Source of the DNA: Rs1 sp029027825
GTDB taxonomy: Bacteria; Pseudomonadota; Gammaproteobacteria; Pseudomonadales; Balneatricaceae
Assembly: GCA_029027825.1 (NCBI GenBank)
Contig: CP093399.1
Coordinates: 2,728,001 to 2,792,000, forward strand
Direction of reading: 5' to 3'
Length of the DNA: 64,000 bases
Within the stretch, counting starts at the first letter, position 1, and each line of letters starts with the position of its first letter. The position numbers and the translations under genes are program-made. The notes under the pieces were generated by a model. It was not told where the DNA came from, did not search any database, and worked only from the letters and a program-made list of their open reading frames with translations. Of the stretch, positions 43,136 to 52,842 are shown one piece after another.

Positions 43136-43416
43136 TAATAAGGTCCTACAACACGCGCGACTTTAGATTTCATTACTGCAACCACAATTTTTAGCGAAAC
43201 TAATAAAAGCCAATAAATGCCAATAAAATCCAAGCCAAAAATTGCGCACACAGCCATAAAACCTCTGATTTAGGTTATATCTCTTTATTATATCAAACTA
43301 GGATTATCAATGGATTTAATTTCTCTAGAATCCGGATTATTATCTAAAATTAGCGGCAGGTGTGCAGGTTCGGTCTATCTCAAGCGACGATCCGCCTAGA
43401 GTTGAAGTTTAAATTT

Positions 43417-44799
43417 TTAACCACTTACCCCTACAGAAATGGAACTGTGCGCACTCCGTGTTTGTATATCACGCCACAACATCGGCGCTATCCAGATAAA
43501 CATCACTACATTGGAGATCGGTAACGCCAACCAAATAGCAAATTCTCCGAAATATAATGGCAGCAGATATAAAAAAGGTAATTGGATAACCATGTTCACT
43601 ATCGAAATCAATAACGCCAACATACCGCGCTCAGATGCCATAAAATAGACGGTAGCCATCACTATCACACCATCTAAATACAGCGCTGCTAAATGATATT
43701 TCAGCCCTGTGGCGGCTTTTATAGCTACTTCAGGATCGGTATTAAACAAATGTATAAAGAAGCTTGGTACTAGATTTACTAAAGCGTAGCTTAATACGCC
43801 TAGCAGCAAGACCACCGACACTGACAACTGCATTAATTGTCGGTTTTTATCTACTCTTTTCTGGCCGTGAAAGTAACTGAGTAAAGGCTGCACACCATCG
43901 CCAACCCCCTCAGCCAACATGTAGTAAATACTCATCAGATACCCAACTATGGCGAAGGCACTTAAACTACTACTATTTCCATAGCTGGCAAATAATTTGT
44001 TGTGTACCGCGATCACGAATCCACTGTACAGATACATAGCGAAGACCGAGCTACCAGTCAGCAGAATTATTAGACACATCTTGTAGTTAAAAGCACATGA
44101 ACCAGTACTTAAATTTATTTTGGCTTTTGCAGATAAAAAATACATACCGCTGATAACACAGACTGAACTAATCGCTATAACTGTCGCGTAGGCAGCCCCC
44201 GCTATTTCAAAATTTAAGATATCCAAAAAATAATAGTTTAAGGCGATATTTAGCAGCGCTCCGAATATCATAATAAACATCGCTATATTAGGACTGCCGT
44301 CGTTGCGTATTAACAGAGTTAACGCCCCCGCTCCTATCGCGCTGACAGCCCCGTATTGATACACATCTAAATATTCTTGTGCCATCAAAATCAGCGGCCA
44401 TGGCGCACTCTGAACACTGAGTAACCAAGGGGAGAACAATCCTAGAAAAATCCAGCAGAATAAACCGGCGAGTAAAATCAAATGCAAACTCGCTACACAT
44501 GCCTGCCTGCTCAACCCCAGCTGCCCAGCACCACGGTGCATCGACATTAATGCCCCGCCACCTATACCGAGCATTAATCCAAAAGCGGGGAGCAGCATGT
44601 AAATAGGATAGGCGATACCTACCGCCGCCAACCCTTCTTTACCGACATATTGTCCGACGAACATACCATCCGTGATCACGTACACCCCACTGATCACCAC
44701 CGCAACCATCGCTGCCACAATGTTTTGCATAAACAATTTTAAGACACTGGGCTGCACCTCAGTATTCTCTTGGGTCTTGATACCACTAATATCTGTCAC
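43417..44799 (-). CDS. MATE family efflux transporter
   Basis: This polytopic protein has about twelve hydrophobic helices in two halves and MATE landmarks MFVGQYVGKEGLAAVGIAYP and a second-half copy GVGDGVQPLLSYFHGQ. MATE proteins export cationic drugs or metabolites in exchange for sodium or protons; the substrate here is unknown. I prefer the GTG at 44799 because GAGG lies five bases upstream; a TTG at 44838 would add 13 residues. It is divergent from a LysR-type regulator with a palindrome between them, so that regulator probably controls it. Confidence 0.88.
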   Translation of the reverse strand: MTDISGIKTQENTEVQPSVLKLFMQNIVAAMVAVVISGVYVITDGMFVGQYVGKEGLAAVGIAYPIYMLLPAFGLMLGIGGGALMSMHRGAGQLGLSRQACVASLHLILLAGLFCWIFLGLFSPWLLSVQSAPWPLILMAQEYLDVYQYGAVSAIGAGALTLLIRNDGSPNIAMFIMIFGALLNIALNYYFLDILNFEIAGAAYATVIAISSVCVISGMYFLSAKAKINLSTGSCAFNYKMCLIILLTGSSVFAMYLYSGFVIAVHNKLFASYGNSSSLSAFAIVGYLMSIYYMLAEGVGDGVQPLLSYFHGQKRVDKNRQLMQLSVSVVLLLGVLSYALVNLVPSFFIHLFNTDPEVAIKAATGLKYHLAALYLDGVIVMATVYFMASERGMLALLISIVNMVIQLPFLYLLPLYFGEFAIWLALPISNVVMFIWIAPMLWRDIQTRSAHSSISVGVSG

Positions 44800-44870
44800 A
44801 ATAACCTCAACTAGCCTCGATGAATTAGCCGATGCCAAATCACCTTCAGCCTCTAAAAATCACAAAAAGC

Positions 44871-44911
44871 ATGGTATAGTTTAAGTTTAGATAGATAAAA
44901 TTAGATACCAT
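44871..44911. promoter_or_regulatory. Palindromic operator candidate between MATE and LysR genes
   Basis: ATGGTAT (44871-44877) and ATACCAT (44905-44911) are perfect inverted repeats 27 bases apart in the divergent promoter region. The sequence between is AT-rich (TTTAGATAGATAAAATTAGA). This position and symmetry suit binding of the adjacent LysR-type protein. Confidence 0.5.
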
Positions 44912-44935
44912 ACGAAATTCAGATGGATGAAAACA

Positions 44936-45814
44936 ATGCGCTGGAATTTAGATCAATTACAGGCTTTTATTAGCACCGTACAACAGGGCTCTTTCTCCTC
45001 CGCTGCCCGCAAACTTAATCGCGCTCAATCGGGAGTCAGCACAGCAATTGCCAATTTAGAGACGGACATAGGTTTTGAGCTATTTGATAGAGGACAACGC
45101 TACCCAATATTGACAGAAAAAGGCCGCTGCTTATACCCGCAGGCTTTAAAGCTACTGCAACAGGGCCAACATTTGCAAGCCCAGATAAACACGTTAGCCA
45201 GCGCCAGTGAAACGGCAATTACCTTGGCGATGGATGAGGCCTTTCCGGAAGTTGCACTGGATAAAGCACTGCAACAAATTGAACACTTATTCCCCTATTT
45301 TACACTCACTTTAATTAATGGCACGCAAGGGGATATCGTTGACTATGTCGATAACGGACAGGCGGACTTAGGCTTGCTGGTACAGCACAATCCGGTTGAT
45401 GAAGCTTTGTATGCTATTGAAATAGGCCATTTGAACTATCAATTAGTGGTCGCTAAAGATCATCCTCTGACCACGCTAAAGGAAGTCAGTGTGCTGGATT
45501 TACAGCAGTATCGACAGTATGTAAGCTGCAACAAACAAGGCGTTGCCTACAATCGTCCGATTTCTGCTAACTGCTGGTATTTAGATAGCTATTATTACAT
45601 TCTACCTTTAGTCACCCAGGGCGGGGGATGGGCGATCATCCCGAAGAATATTGTTGAGCAACCGCTGTTTGGCCGAGATTTAACGGAGCTTAAAGTAAAG
45701 GAATTTAGCTCACCGCCCGCCTCTACCATTTCTATCATTAAAAAAAGAAGCAGTGCCAACGGCACCGTGAGTCAGCGGCTGATTGAATACTTGCGTAAAC
45801 ATTTTTCCAACTAA
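44936..45814 (+). CDS. LysR family transcriptional regulator
   Basis: The protein (292 residues from ATG 44936) has the N-terminal winged helix-turn-helix (WNLDQLQAFISTVQQGSFSSAARKLNRAQSGVSTAI, then ELFDRGQRYPILTEKG) and a C-terminal effector domain. I chose ATG 44936 because GGATG lies about eight bases before it and MRWNLDQLQAF fits the family start; ATG 44927 is the alternative. It probably senses a substrate of, and regulates, the divergent MATE exporter. Confidence 0.9.
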   Translation: MRWNLDQLQAFISTVQQGSFSSAARKLNRAQSGVSTAIANLETDIGFELFDRGQRYPILTEKGRCLYPQALKLLQQGQHLQAQINTLASASETAITLAMDEAFPEVALDKALQQIEHLFPYFTLTLINGTQGDIVDYVDNGQADLGLLVQHNPVDEALYAIEIGHLNYQLVVAKDHPLTTLKEVSVLDLQQYRQYVSCNKQGVAYNRPISANCWYLDSYYYILPLVTQGGGWAIIPKNIVEQPLFGRDLTELKVKEFSSPPASTISIIKKRSSANGTVSQRLIEYLRKHFSN

Positions 45815-45864
45815 CTTTACTTGATCAACCAGAGTAGTACTGTTGCTTGATCATCTGCCAACGG

Positions 45865-47277
45865 CTAAACTTTTAGCTCTTTAAGCTTGCGGGTTAGGGT
45901 ATTTCTCCCCCACCCCAATAGTTTAGCCGCTTCTTGTTTACGACCATGACTATGCCTAAGAGCTGCTTTAATCAGCACGCGTTCAAAACTTGGCAACGCA
46001 CTCTCAAGTATGTTTTCTTGGCCCATATCGAGCTGACCACTCACCCAAGTCTCCAATAATTGCTGCCAACTACCCGTGCCGACAGTGGCTTCTACCACAT
46101 TATCACTGCGCTCTAACTTAAGTTCAGGCGGCATATCTTGAACTAAAATCTCTCGGCCGGCGCACATTACCGTTAACCAGCGACAAGTGTTATCTAGCTG
46201 TCGAACATTGCCGGGCCACGGCAGCGAGCAGAAAAAATGTTCGGCCTCAACGGAGAGTATTTTAGTTTCAACTTCTAGCTCTTTAGCCGCACGATGCAAT
46301 AAATGATTGGCCAGCTTAATGATGTCTTCGCGCCTAGACGACAAGCTCGGCAAGTGAACACGGATCACATTCAATCGATGAAACAAATCTTCCCTAAATC
46401 TACCTTTTGCCACTAGCTCTTCTAAATTTTGGTGAGTGGCGGTAATTATCCGCACGTCCACTTTTACCGAGGTATAACCGCCAACACGATAAAACTCACC
46501 GTCGGCCAACACTCGCAATAATCGAGTTTGCGCCTCAGCGGGCATATCACCGATCTCATCTAAGAATAAAGTCCCCCCATCAGCTTGCTCAAAGCGACCG
46601 CGGCGGGCGCTATTGGCACCGGTAAAAGCACCTTTTTCATGACCAAAAAGTTCAGATTCGATCAGATCCTTCGGAATAGCCGCCATATTTAAGGGAATAA
46701 ATTGACACTTATTCCGAGGGCTATGGTGATGCAATGCTTGCGCGACAAGCTCTTTTCCGGTACCTGATGCGCCGTTGATCAACACCGTAATGTTAGATTT
46801 TGCCAGCCGCCCAATAGCGCGAAACACTTCTTGCATGGCGGGTGATTCACCAATAATTTCTGTGCTTTGCAAATCAGGTTCGGTTGGCTTTTTTGCAGAC
46901 AGCTCCGAGGAAAATGCAATCGCTCTATCGACAATAGACACGGCATCATCAATATCAAAAGGTTTGGGCAAATACTCAAAAGCTCCCCCTTGATATGAGG
47001 CGACCGCGCTATCTAAGTCCGAATGAGCCGTCATAATAACAGTCGGTATTTTCGGAAAGCGCTGCTGTAAATACTCCAGTAGCTGCAACCCATCTGTGCC
47101 AGGCATGCGAATATCGCTGACTATAACATCCGGCTGCTGTCTTTTTAATTGCTCAATCAGTAAATCGGCACTAGCGAATGATCGGGTAGTTAACTGCGCT
47201 GTGGTTAATGATTTTTCTAACACCCAGCGAATTGAGGTATCGTCATCAACTATCCAAACCGTCGATTCTTTACTCAT
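45865..47277 (-). CDS. glnG: Nitrogen regulation response regulator NtrC
   Basis: NtrC activates sigma-54 promoters when nitrogen is limiting. The 470-residue protein has a receiver domain (VWIVDDDTS; Asp in VIVSDIRMPGTDG), an AAA+ domain with Walker A NGASGTGKELVAQALH, the sigma-54-contacting ELFGHEKGAFTGA, Walker B GGTLFLDEIGDM, and a C-terminal helix-turn-helix KQEAAKLLGWGRNTLTRKL. GGGAG precedes the ATG. It follows glnL with an 88-bp gap. Confidence 0.96.
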   Translation of the reverse strand: MSKESTVWIVDDDTSIRWVLEKSLTTAQLTTRSFASADLLIEQLKRQQPDVIVSDIRMPGTDGLQLLEYLQQRFPKIPTVIMTAHSDLDSAVASYQGGAFEYLPKPFDIDDAVSIVDRAIAFSSELSAKKPTEPDLQSTEIIGESPAMQEVFRAIGRLAKSNITVLINGASGTGKELVAQALHHHSPRNKCQFIPLNMAAIPKDLIESELFGHEKGAFTGANSARRGRFEQADGGTLFLDEIGDMPAEAQTRLLRVLADGEFYRVGGYTSVKVDVRIITATHQNLEELVAKGRFREDLFHRLNVIRVHLPSLSSRREDIIKLANHLLHRAAKELEVETKILSVEAEHFFCSLPWPGNVRQLDNTCRWLTVMCAGREILVQDMPPELKLERSDNVVEATVGTGSWQQLLETWVSGQLDMGQENILESALPSFERVLIKAALRHSHGRKQEAAKLLGWGRNTLTRKLKELKV

Positions 47278-47365
47278 GCAACGCTCCCTTTTTTATTTTC
47301 ACAGGCTTTATTCGACATATATTTTATCTCCGACGATGCTAATCGCTCCGCTTTAACACAGCGCT

Positions 47366-48433
47366 TCAATAGTTTGATATAGGCAACCACAGAGAAAACA
47401 CGGTATCTCCCGGCTCACTCCGACATTCAATTAGCCCAGCATGCTGGTTAATAATAGATTGTGAGATTGACAAACCTAGGCCGCTGCCATCTGCTCGACC
47501 ACTAATCATCGGGAAAAACATGCTATTTTTTAGGTCCTCAGCGATACCTTGGCCATTGTCGACAATTTCAATAAAACAGACTAAATTTTGATTAAACGAA
47601 CCGATAGTGACTTGTCTTTTATTTCTTGTCCTAATTAGAATTTTCTGATGATCAACCGGACGCTCGGTCAGCGACTGAACCGCATTGCGCAATAAATTTA
47701 GTACCGCTTGGATCAGTTGACTCCGATCCCCTCTAATATCGGGAATACTGGGATCATAGTCGCGAGTTAGCTCTATTTGCCCAGCAACTTCTGCAATTCC
47801 TAATCTGTACACTCTCTCTAGAATACTATGCACATTCAGCTCACTAAGTTTTGGCGATACTCTCGGCCCCAACAGCTTGTCTACCAGATCACCGAGCCTG
47901 TCAGCTTCATCAATGATAACTTGGGTATACTCTTGCAAGCTGGGGTCTGCTAATTGACGTTCCAAAAGCTGAGCGGCGCCACGAATACCCGCCAGCGGAT
48001 TTTTAATTTCATGAGCCATCCCCCTGACTAAATTTCTAGTGGTAGCGTGCCGCTCGATCAGCTCTTCTTCTTTTTCAATTCGCAACAAACGATCACGCCC
48101 TTGAATCTCCAGCAACAAGTAAGACTGATCAGATAATTGGATAGGCGAGACACTATAATCAATAATTAACTCTTGGCCTTTTATGGTTCTAATTGACGCT
48201 TCACGAATCGTGTAAGGATGACCTTCCAAAAGGGCTTTACTCAAAAGTATCCGTTCATTTTCATTGAGAATCAGCCACTCGTAGATTGGCTTAGGCGCCA
48301 GCCTTTCAGCACTCACCCCGATCAACACTTCCGCAGAACTATTCATATAAGCGGCGCACAGCGTATCGTCTAGAACAACGACGCTAGTGGTGAGATTACT
48401 AATGATGGAAACAAAATCTTCAACCTTAGACAT
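47366..48433 (-). CDS. glnL: Nitrogen regulation sensor kinase NtrB
   Basis: NtrB phosphorylates and dephosphorylates NtrC in response to PII. The 355-residue cytoplasmic protein has an N-terminal PAS domain (TSVVVLDDTLCAAYMNSSAEVLIG), the phospho-histidine in RGMAHEIKNPLAGIRGAAQLL, and the ATPase boxes LIQAVLNLLRNAVQSL, DNGQGI and GSGLGLSISQSI. ATG 48433 gives the usual start; a GTG at 48448 is possible. A perfect NtrC-type palindrome lies about 250 bp upstream. Confidence 0.95.
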   Translation of the reverse strand: MSKVEDFVSIISNLTTSVVVLDDTLCAAYMNSSAEVLIGVSAERLAPKPIYEWLILNENERILLSKALLEGHPYTIREASIRTIKGQELIIDYSVSPIQLSDQSYLLLEIQGRDRLLRIEKEEELIERHATTRNLVRGMAHEIKNPLAGIRGAAQLLERQLADPSLQEYTQVIIDEADRLGDLVDKLLGPRVSPKLSELNVHSILERVYRLGIAEVAGQIELTRDYDPSIPDIRGDRSQLIQAVLNLLRNAVQSLTERPVDHQKILIRTRNKRQVTIGSFNQNLVCFIEIVDNGQGIAEDLKNSMFFPMISGRADGSGLGLSISQSIINQHAGLIECRSEPGDTVFSLWLPISNY

Positions 48434-48683
48434 AGTGAATATTAGCACCTGTAATTAAAGGATTAATGCCTGGTAAATCTAGCCTGTATTAGGCTCTTCA
48501 GCTGAGCTCTGTATTTATTAACTCGACCGCTAACCGCTTTCACTATTTTTACTCTGCTCTACTATTTAGAGGGACTCATTTAAGAGCAATTTACATACCA
48601 AGCTTTAAAACACTATCACGACAGCCATTTTTAAGGGCATAAATGCAACTAGCAGTAAAATATAATAGGCGAAGCTAACATTA

Positions 48684-48700
48684 TGCACTATTTTAGTGCA
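48684..48700. promoter_or_regulatory. NtrC-binding site upstream of glnL
   Basis: TGCACTATTTTAGTGCA is a perfect 17-bp palindrome matching the NtrC consensus (TGCACY-N5-GGTGCA type). It lies between the glnA terminator and glnL, so it probably mediates autogenous control of glnLG. I see no properly spaced sigma-54 promoter beside it. Confidence 0.8.
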
Positions 48701-48783
48701 TTCAAAGGCAAATTTGCAATCCTCACGCTAGGGACTATTCCACGCAATAGCGGGAGAACGTCAATAGATAGCATTAAAAATAC

Positions 48784-48814
48784 AAAAAAAAGCCTCCATG
48801 AATAATGGAGGCTT
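48784..48814 (-). terminator. Rho-independent terminator after glnA
   Basis: AAGCCTCCAT (48790-48799) pairs with ATGGAGGCTT (48805-48814) around GAATA. The A-run at 48784-48790 is a T-run on the minus strand, as needed after glnA. Transcription of glnLG therefore probably needs its own promoter. Confidence 0.92.
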
Positions 48815-48872
48815 AAAGAGGCACCGTCCATATAGCCGCAGCTATATTTCCAGATTGCCTACAATGAAAAAG

Positions 48873-50276
48873 TTATACTGAATAGTACATGTCGAACTCA
48901 ACTGGGTGAGTTGTCATGTTGATACGATCAACTTCATCCTGCTTAATCACAATGTAAGCATCTAGCATTTCATCGGAGAACACGCCGCCTTTAGTCAAGA
49001 ACTCACGGTCGTTGCGCAGTGCTTCCAATGCTTCATCTAACGAGCTGGCAACCACTGGTATTTCTGCCGCTTCTTCAGCAGGTAGGTCATATAGATCCTT
49101 ATCTGCAGATTCTCCTGGATGAATTTTGTTCTGAATACCATCGAGGCCAGCCATCATCAAAGCTGCAAAACACAAGTACGGGTTAGCCGCTGGATCAGGG
49201 AATCGCGCTTCAATACGACGGGCTTTAGGGCTAGTCACATAGGGAATACGGATCGAGGCAGAACGGTTACGTGCAGAGTAAGCCAACATCACTGGCGCTT
49301 CAAAACCAGCAACCAGACGCTTGTAAGAGTTAGTGGTTGGGTTACAGATAGCATTCAGTGCCTTAGCATGCTTAATGATACCTCCAATATAGAAAAGTGC
49401 AGTTTCACTCATGCCCGCATACGCATCTCCAGCAAAGATATTGACACCGTCTTTAGAAAGCGACTGGTGAACATGCATACCAGAACCATTATCACCGACT
49501 ACCGGCTTAGGCATGAACGTAGCGGTCTTACCGAAAGCGTGAGCAACGTTGTGCACACAGTACTTAAGAACTTGTACTTCATCAGCTTTTGCTACTAAAG
49601 TGTTAGCGCCAACCCCTATTTCACACTGGCCCGCAGTACCTACTTCATGGTGATGGACTTCTATGTATAAACCCATTGCCTCCATCGCATTACACATCTG
49701 ACCGCGAATATCATGAAGTGAATCAACTGGGGGTACTGGGAAGTAACCACCTTTAACTCTTGGGCGATGACCGGTGTTACCATTTTCATACTTGCGGTTA
49801 GAAGACCAAGCCGCTTCTTCAGAAGTGATTGAATAACTGCAACCACTCATATCAGCTTGGAAGTGAACTTCATCAAAAACAAAGAATTCAGGCTCGGGAC
49901 CGAACAGTGCGGAGTCGGCAATACCGGTAGACTTTAGGTATTCTTCTGCGCGACGACCTACTGAACGAGGGTCACGGTCGTAACCTTGACCGGTCGCTGG
50001 CTCAACAATATCACAGCGAACAATAATCGTAGACTCTTCGGTAAAAGGATCAAGTACTGTGCCAGCATCATCTGGCATAAGAATCATGTCTGAATCTTGA
50101 ATGCCTTTCCAGCCTTCAATAGAAGACCCATCAAACATTTTACCTTCTTCAAAAAACTCATCGCCCATGTCTGAAACAGGAACCGTAATGTGATGCTCTT
50201 TACCTTTAAAGTCAGTAAAACGTAAATCAACCCACTTTACGTCATTTTCTTCGATCAAACTCATTGTTTTAGACAT
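48873..50276 (-). CDS. glnA: Glutamine synthetase type I
   Basis: GlnA makes glutamine from glutamate, ammonia and ATP. The 467-residue protein (E. coli 469) has FDGSSIEGWKGIQDSDMIL, EPEFFVFDEV, HHHEVGTAGQCEIG, KPVVGDNGSGMHVHQSL, NPTTNSYKRLVAGFEAP and a C-terminal KDLYDLPAEE with the tyrosine that GlnE adenylylates, so this is the GSI-beta form. GGAG precedes the ATG. A sigma-54 promoter and NtrC site lie upstream. Confidence 0.97.
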   Translation of the reverse strand: MSKTMSLIEENDVKWVDLRFTDFKGKEHHITVPVSDMGDEFFEEGKMFDGSSIEGWKGIQDSDMILMPDDAGTVLDPFTEESTIIVRCDIVEPATGQGYDRDPRSVGRRAEEYLKSTGIADSALFGPEPEFFVFDEVHFQADMSGCSYSITSEEAAWSSNRKYENGNTGHRPRVKGGYFPVPPVDSLHDIRGQMCNAMEAMGLYIEVHHHEVGTAGQCEIGVGANTLVAKADEVQVLKYCVHNVAHAFGKTATFMPKPVVGDNGSGMHVHQSLSKDGVNIFAGDAYAGMSETALFYIGGIIKHAKALNAICNPTTNSYKRLVAGFEAPVMLAYSARNRSASIRIPYVTSPKARRIEARFPDPAANPYLCFAALMMAGLDGIQNKIHPGESADKDLYDLPAEEAAEIPVVASSLDEALEALRNDREFLTKGGVFSDEMLDAYIVIKQDEVDRINMTTHPVEFDMYYSV

Positions 50277-50363
50277 TACACGTCTCCATCAGACTTAAGT
50301 ACTAGATAGTTACTAAAAGTTACTTACTTAAAATAACAAACATTAAATTAACTGTAATTATTA

Positions 50364-50381
50364 AAGCAATTGGTGTGCCAA
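50364..50381 (-). promoter_or_regulatory. Sigma-54 promoter of glnA
   Basis: Read on the minus strand the sequence is TTGGCACACCAATTGCTT, which matches the sigma-54 consensus TTGGCAC-N5-TTGCW with correct GG/GC spacing. It lies about 90-105 bases before the glnA start. Confidence 0.9.
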
Positions 50382-50461
50382 CAAATAAGAGTACCTCAAC
50401 AAGCCGACACAGCGATCTACCCTCATTTAAAGCACCAATTTATAGCACCAACCACAGTAAC

Positions 50462-50476
50462 GCACTATTTTAGTGC
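50462..50476. promoter_or_regulatory. NtrC-binding site upstream of the glnA promoter
   Basis: GCACTATTTTAGTGC is a perfect palindrome with the same core as the site before glnL, about 80-100 bp upstream of the sigma-54 promoter, the usual enhancer position. The rest of the 580-bp gap to typA (50277-50856) has no gene. Confidence 0.85.
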
Positions 50477-50856
50477 AAAGAAAGAAGCCTTTCAACAAAA
50501 CTGACTCGAATTAGAGAGCCTTAATTAGAGCTGGCCCCAATTTTTGATCGACAAGTATTTATAGACTGCAAATTATTTAGAAAAAGCGAACAAAAACTCC
50601 ACATAGTTGGGTACGAATATGTATAATACCTCACATTTTTCGCCTGTATGAACTAAAAAGCTAATACTAAAGCAGAGTTTACCTAGATAGATTAAGTACT
50701 TTTAGGTTTGTGTTTAAGTCTCAGCTCTATTATGTTTAGGATATAAAACAGCGCAGGTTAATACATACAGCGGCAATGAAGCTGCATTAATTCTTGATTG
50801 GTATCAGCACGATACTAACGAGAATCAAATTAAAAACTATAGGCTAAATAGAAATA

Positions 50857-52689
50857 ATGGCTAAAGATCTTAGTAAGTTACGTAACATTGCAATTATTGC
50901 TCACGTCGACCACGGTAAAACAACTTTGGTTGATAAATTACTGGAGCAATCTGGTACTTTAGACCGTCGCAATGCTGACGAAGAAAGAGTGATGGATTCA
51001 AACGACCAAGAGCGCGAGCGCGGTATTACCATCCTTGCTAAAAACACTGCAATTGAGTGGAACGGTTACCACATCAACATCGTTGACACCCCCGGCCACG
51101 CCGACTTTGGTGGTGAAGTTGAACGTGTTCTCTCTATGGTTGATTGCGTATTGTTATTAGTTGATGCTGTTGATGGTCCTATGCCACAAACACGTTTTGT
51201 GACTAAGAAAGCCTTCGAACAAGGCTTAAACCCAATTGTTGTAGTCAACAAAGTTGACCGCCCAAGCGCAAACCCTGACAACGCTGTTGACTTAGTGTTT
51301 GATCTTTTTGATAGCTTAAATGCCACTGATAAGCAGCTAGATTTCCCTATTGTTTACGCCTCGGCGCTAAACGGAATTTCTGGCTTAGAGCATGAAAATT
51401 TAGCCGACGACATGACGCCTTTATTCGAAGCCATTATCAAACATGTTGAATCGCCAAAAGTTGATTCCGATGGCCCGTTCCAAATGCAAATTTCAGCACT
51501 TGATTACAACAGCTATGTTGGCGTTATCGGTGTAGGCCGCATCCAGCGCGGCTCGGTAAAAATCAATCAAAAAGTAACCATAATTGGGGCTGACGGTAAA
51601 GAACGTACCGGTAAGATCCAAAAGATTCAAGGTCATATGGGTCTGGAACGTATTGATTTAGATATTGCGCATGCCGGTGACATCGTTTGTATTTCAGGTA
51701 TTGATGAATTATTTATTTCCGATACTTTATGTGCCCCGGATGCTGTAGAAGCTCTAACACCGCTAAGCATTGATGAGCCTACTGTATCAATGACTTTCAT
51801 GGTCAACAACTCACCATTTGCTGGCCAAGATGGTAAATTTGTTACCAGTCGTAATATAAAAGAGCGTCTTGAACGCGAGCTTATTCACAACGTAGCACTA
51901 CGTGTTAGACAAGGTGACTCACCTGAGAAGTTTATCGTATCAGGACGCGGTGAATTACATCTGTCAGTATTGATTGAAACCATGCGCCGCGAAGGTTTTG
52001 AGATAGGGGTTTCTCGCCCTGAAGTTATCCAACGTGAAATTGATGGAGTTATTCAAGAACCGTTTGAAGAAGTGGTCATTGATGTAGAAAACGCTCATCA
52101 AGGCGCTATAATCGAAGAATTAAGCACTCGTAAAGGCGACATGACTAACATGGAAGTCGACGGGGAACGCATTCGCTTAACCTTTATTATGCCATCTCGT
52201 GGTTTGATTGGTTTCCGTAGTAAATTCTTAACCATGACATCTGGTACAGGTATCATGACTTCGGTTTTTGACCACTATGGACCGATTAAGCAAGGCGAAG
52301 TAGTCTACCGTAAAAATGGTGTACTTGTTTCAATGGTCACCGGTAAAGCACTGGGTTTCTCTCTTTGGAGCCTACAGGAACGTGGACGTTTATTCGCCAC
52401 TCCAAACATTGAAGTTTACGAGGGAATGCTACTCGGTATTCACTCGCGCACTAACGATTTAGCGGTAAACCCGATTAAAGGTAAGCAGCTAACTAACGTG
52501 CGTGCATCAGGTACTGATGAAAACATTCAGCTAACACCGGCGATCAAGTTTACCCTTGAGCAAGCGTTAGATTTCATCGAAGACGATGAGCTAGTAGAAG
52601 TAACTCCGAACCACATACGCCTACGTAAAAAGCTATTGACTGAGAATGAGCGCAAGCGTTATTCTCGCCAGGGCAAAGGTAAGAGTTAA
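50857..52689 (+). CDS. typA: Ribosome-associated translational GTPase TypA/BipA
   Basis: TypA is an EF-G-like GTPase that binds the ribosome and supports growth under stress or cold. The 610-residue protein has IAIIAHVDHGKTTLVDKLL, RERGITILAKNTAIEWN, DTPGHADFGGEVERVLSMVD, NKVDRPSANPDNAVD and a TypA-specific C-terminal part with SRGLIGFRSKFLTMTSGTGIM and EVTPNHIRLRKKLL. Length is normal. No strong ribosome-binding site is visible. glnA lies divergently upstream and a terminator follows. Confidence 0.96.
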   Translation: MAKDLSKLRNIAIIAHVDHGKTTLVDKLLEQSGTLDRRNADEERVMDSNDQERERGITILAKNTAIEWNGYHINIVDTPGHADFGGEVERVLSMVDCVLLLVDAVDGPMPQTRFVTKKAFEQGLNPIVVVNKVDRPSANPDNAVDLVFDLFDSLNATDKQLDFPIVYASALNGISGLEHENLADDMTPLFEAIIKHVESPKVDSDGPFQMQISALDYNSYVGVIGVGRIQRGSVKINQKVTIIGADGKERTGKIQKIQGHMGLERIDLDIAHAGDIVCISGIDELFISDTLCAPDAVEALTPLSIDEPTVSMTFMVNNSPFAGQDGKFVTSRNIKERLERELIHNVALRVRQGDSPEKFIVSGRGELHLSVLIETMRREGFEIGVSRPEVIQREIDGVIQEPFEEVVIDVENAHQGAIIEELSTRKGDMTNMEVDGERIRLTFIMPSRGLIGFRSKFLTMTSGTGIMTSVFDHYGPIKQGEVVYRKNGVLVSMVTGKALGFSLWSLQERGRLFATPNIEVYEGMLLGIHSRTNDLAVNPIKGKQLTNVRASGTDENIQLTPAIKFTLEQALDFIEDDELVEVTPNHIRLRKKLLTENERKRYSRQGKGKS

Positions 52690-52709
52690 TCGACTTTAAC
52701 CTCGATTAA

Positions 52710-52746
52710 AAAAAAGTGATGACAGCTCTGCTCTCATCACTTTTTT
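52710..52746. terminator. Rho-independent terminator after typA
   Basis: GTGATGA (52716-52722) pairs with TCATCAC (52734-52740), with an A-run before and T-run after, so it can act in both directions. It ends typA; the convergent PhnA-like gene ends about 100 bp further on. Confidence 0.9.
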
Positions 52747-52842
52747 ATTGCTTAGCATTTAAAAATTTCATGCTAAGATTGATAAATTGACTGACTTAGC
52801 CAAGCTTTAGTTAAGGCTTGGTCAGTTTAACATCAGCTCCAG

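Noticed and set aside
48700..48720. Sigma-54 promoter next to the NtrC box before glnL
   Set aside because: GGCAAATTTGC resembles the elements, but GG and GC are seven bases apart instead of ten.
49119..49598. Long antisense ORF inside glnA
   Set aside because: It mirrors the codon pattern of glnA, resembles no family and has no ribosome-binding site.
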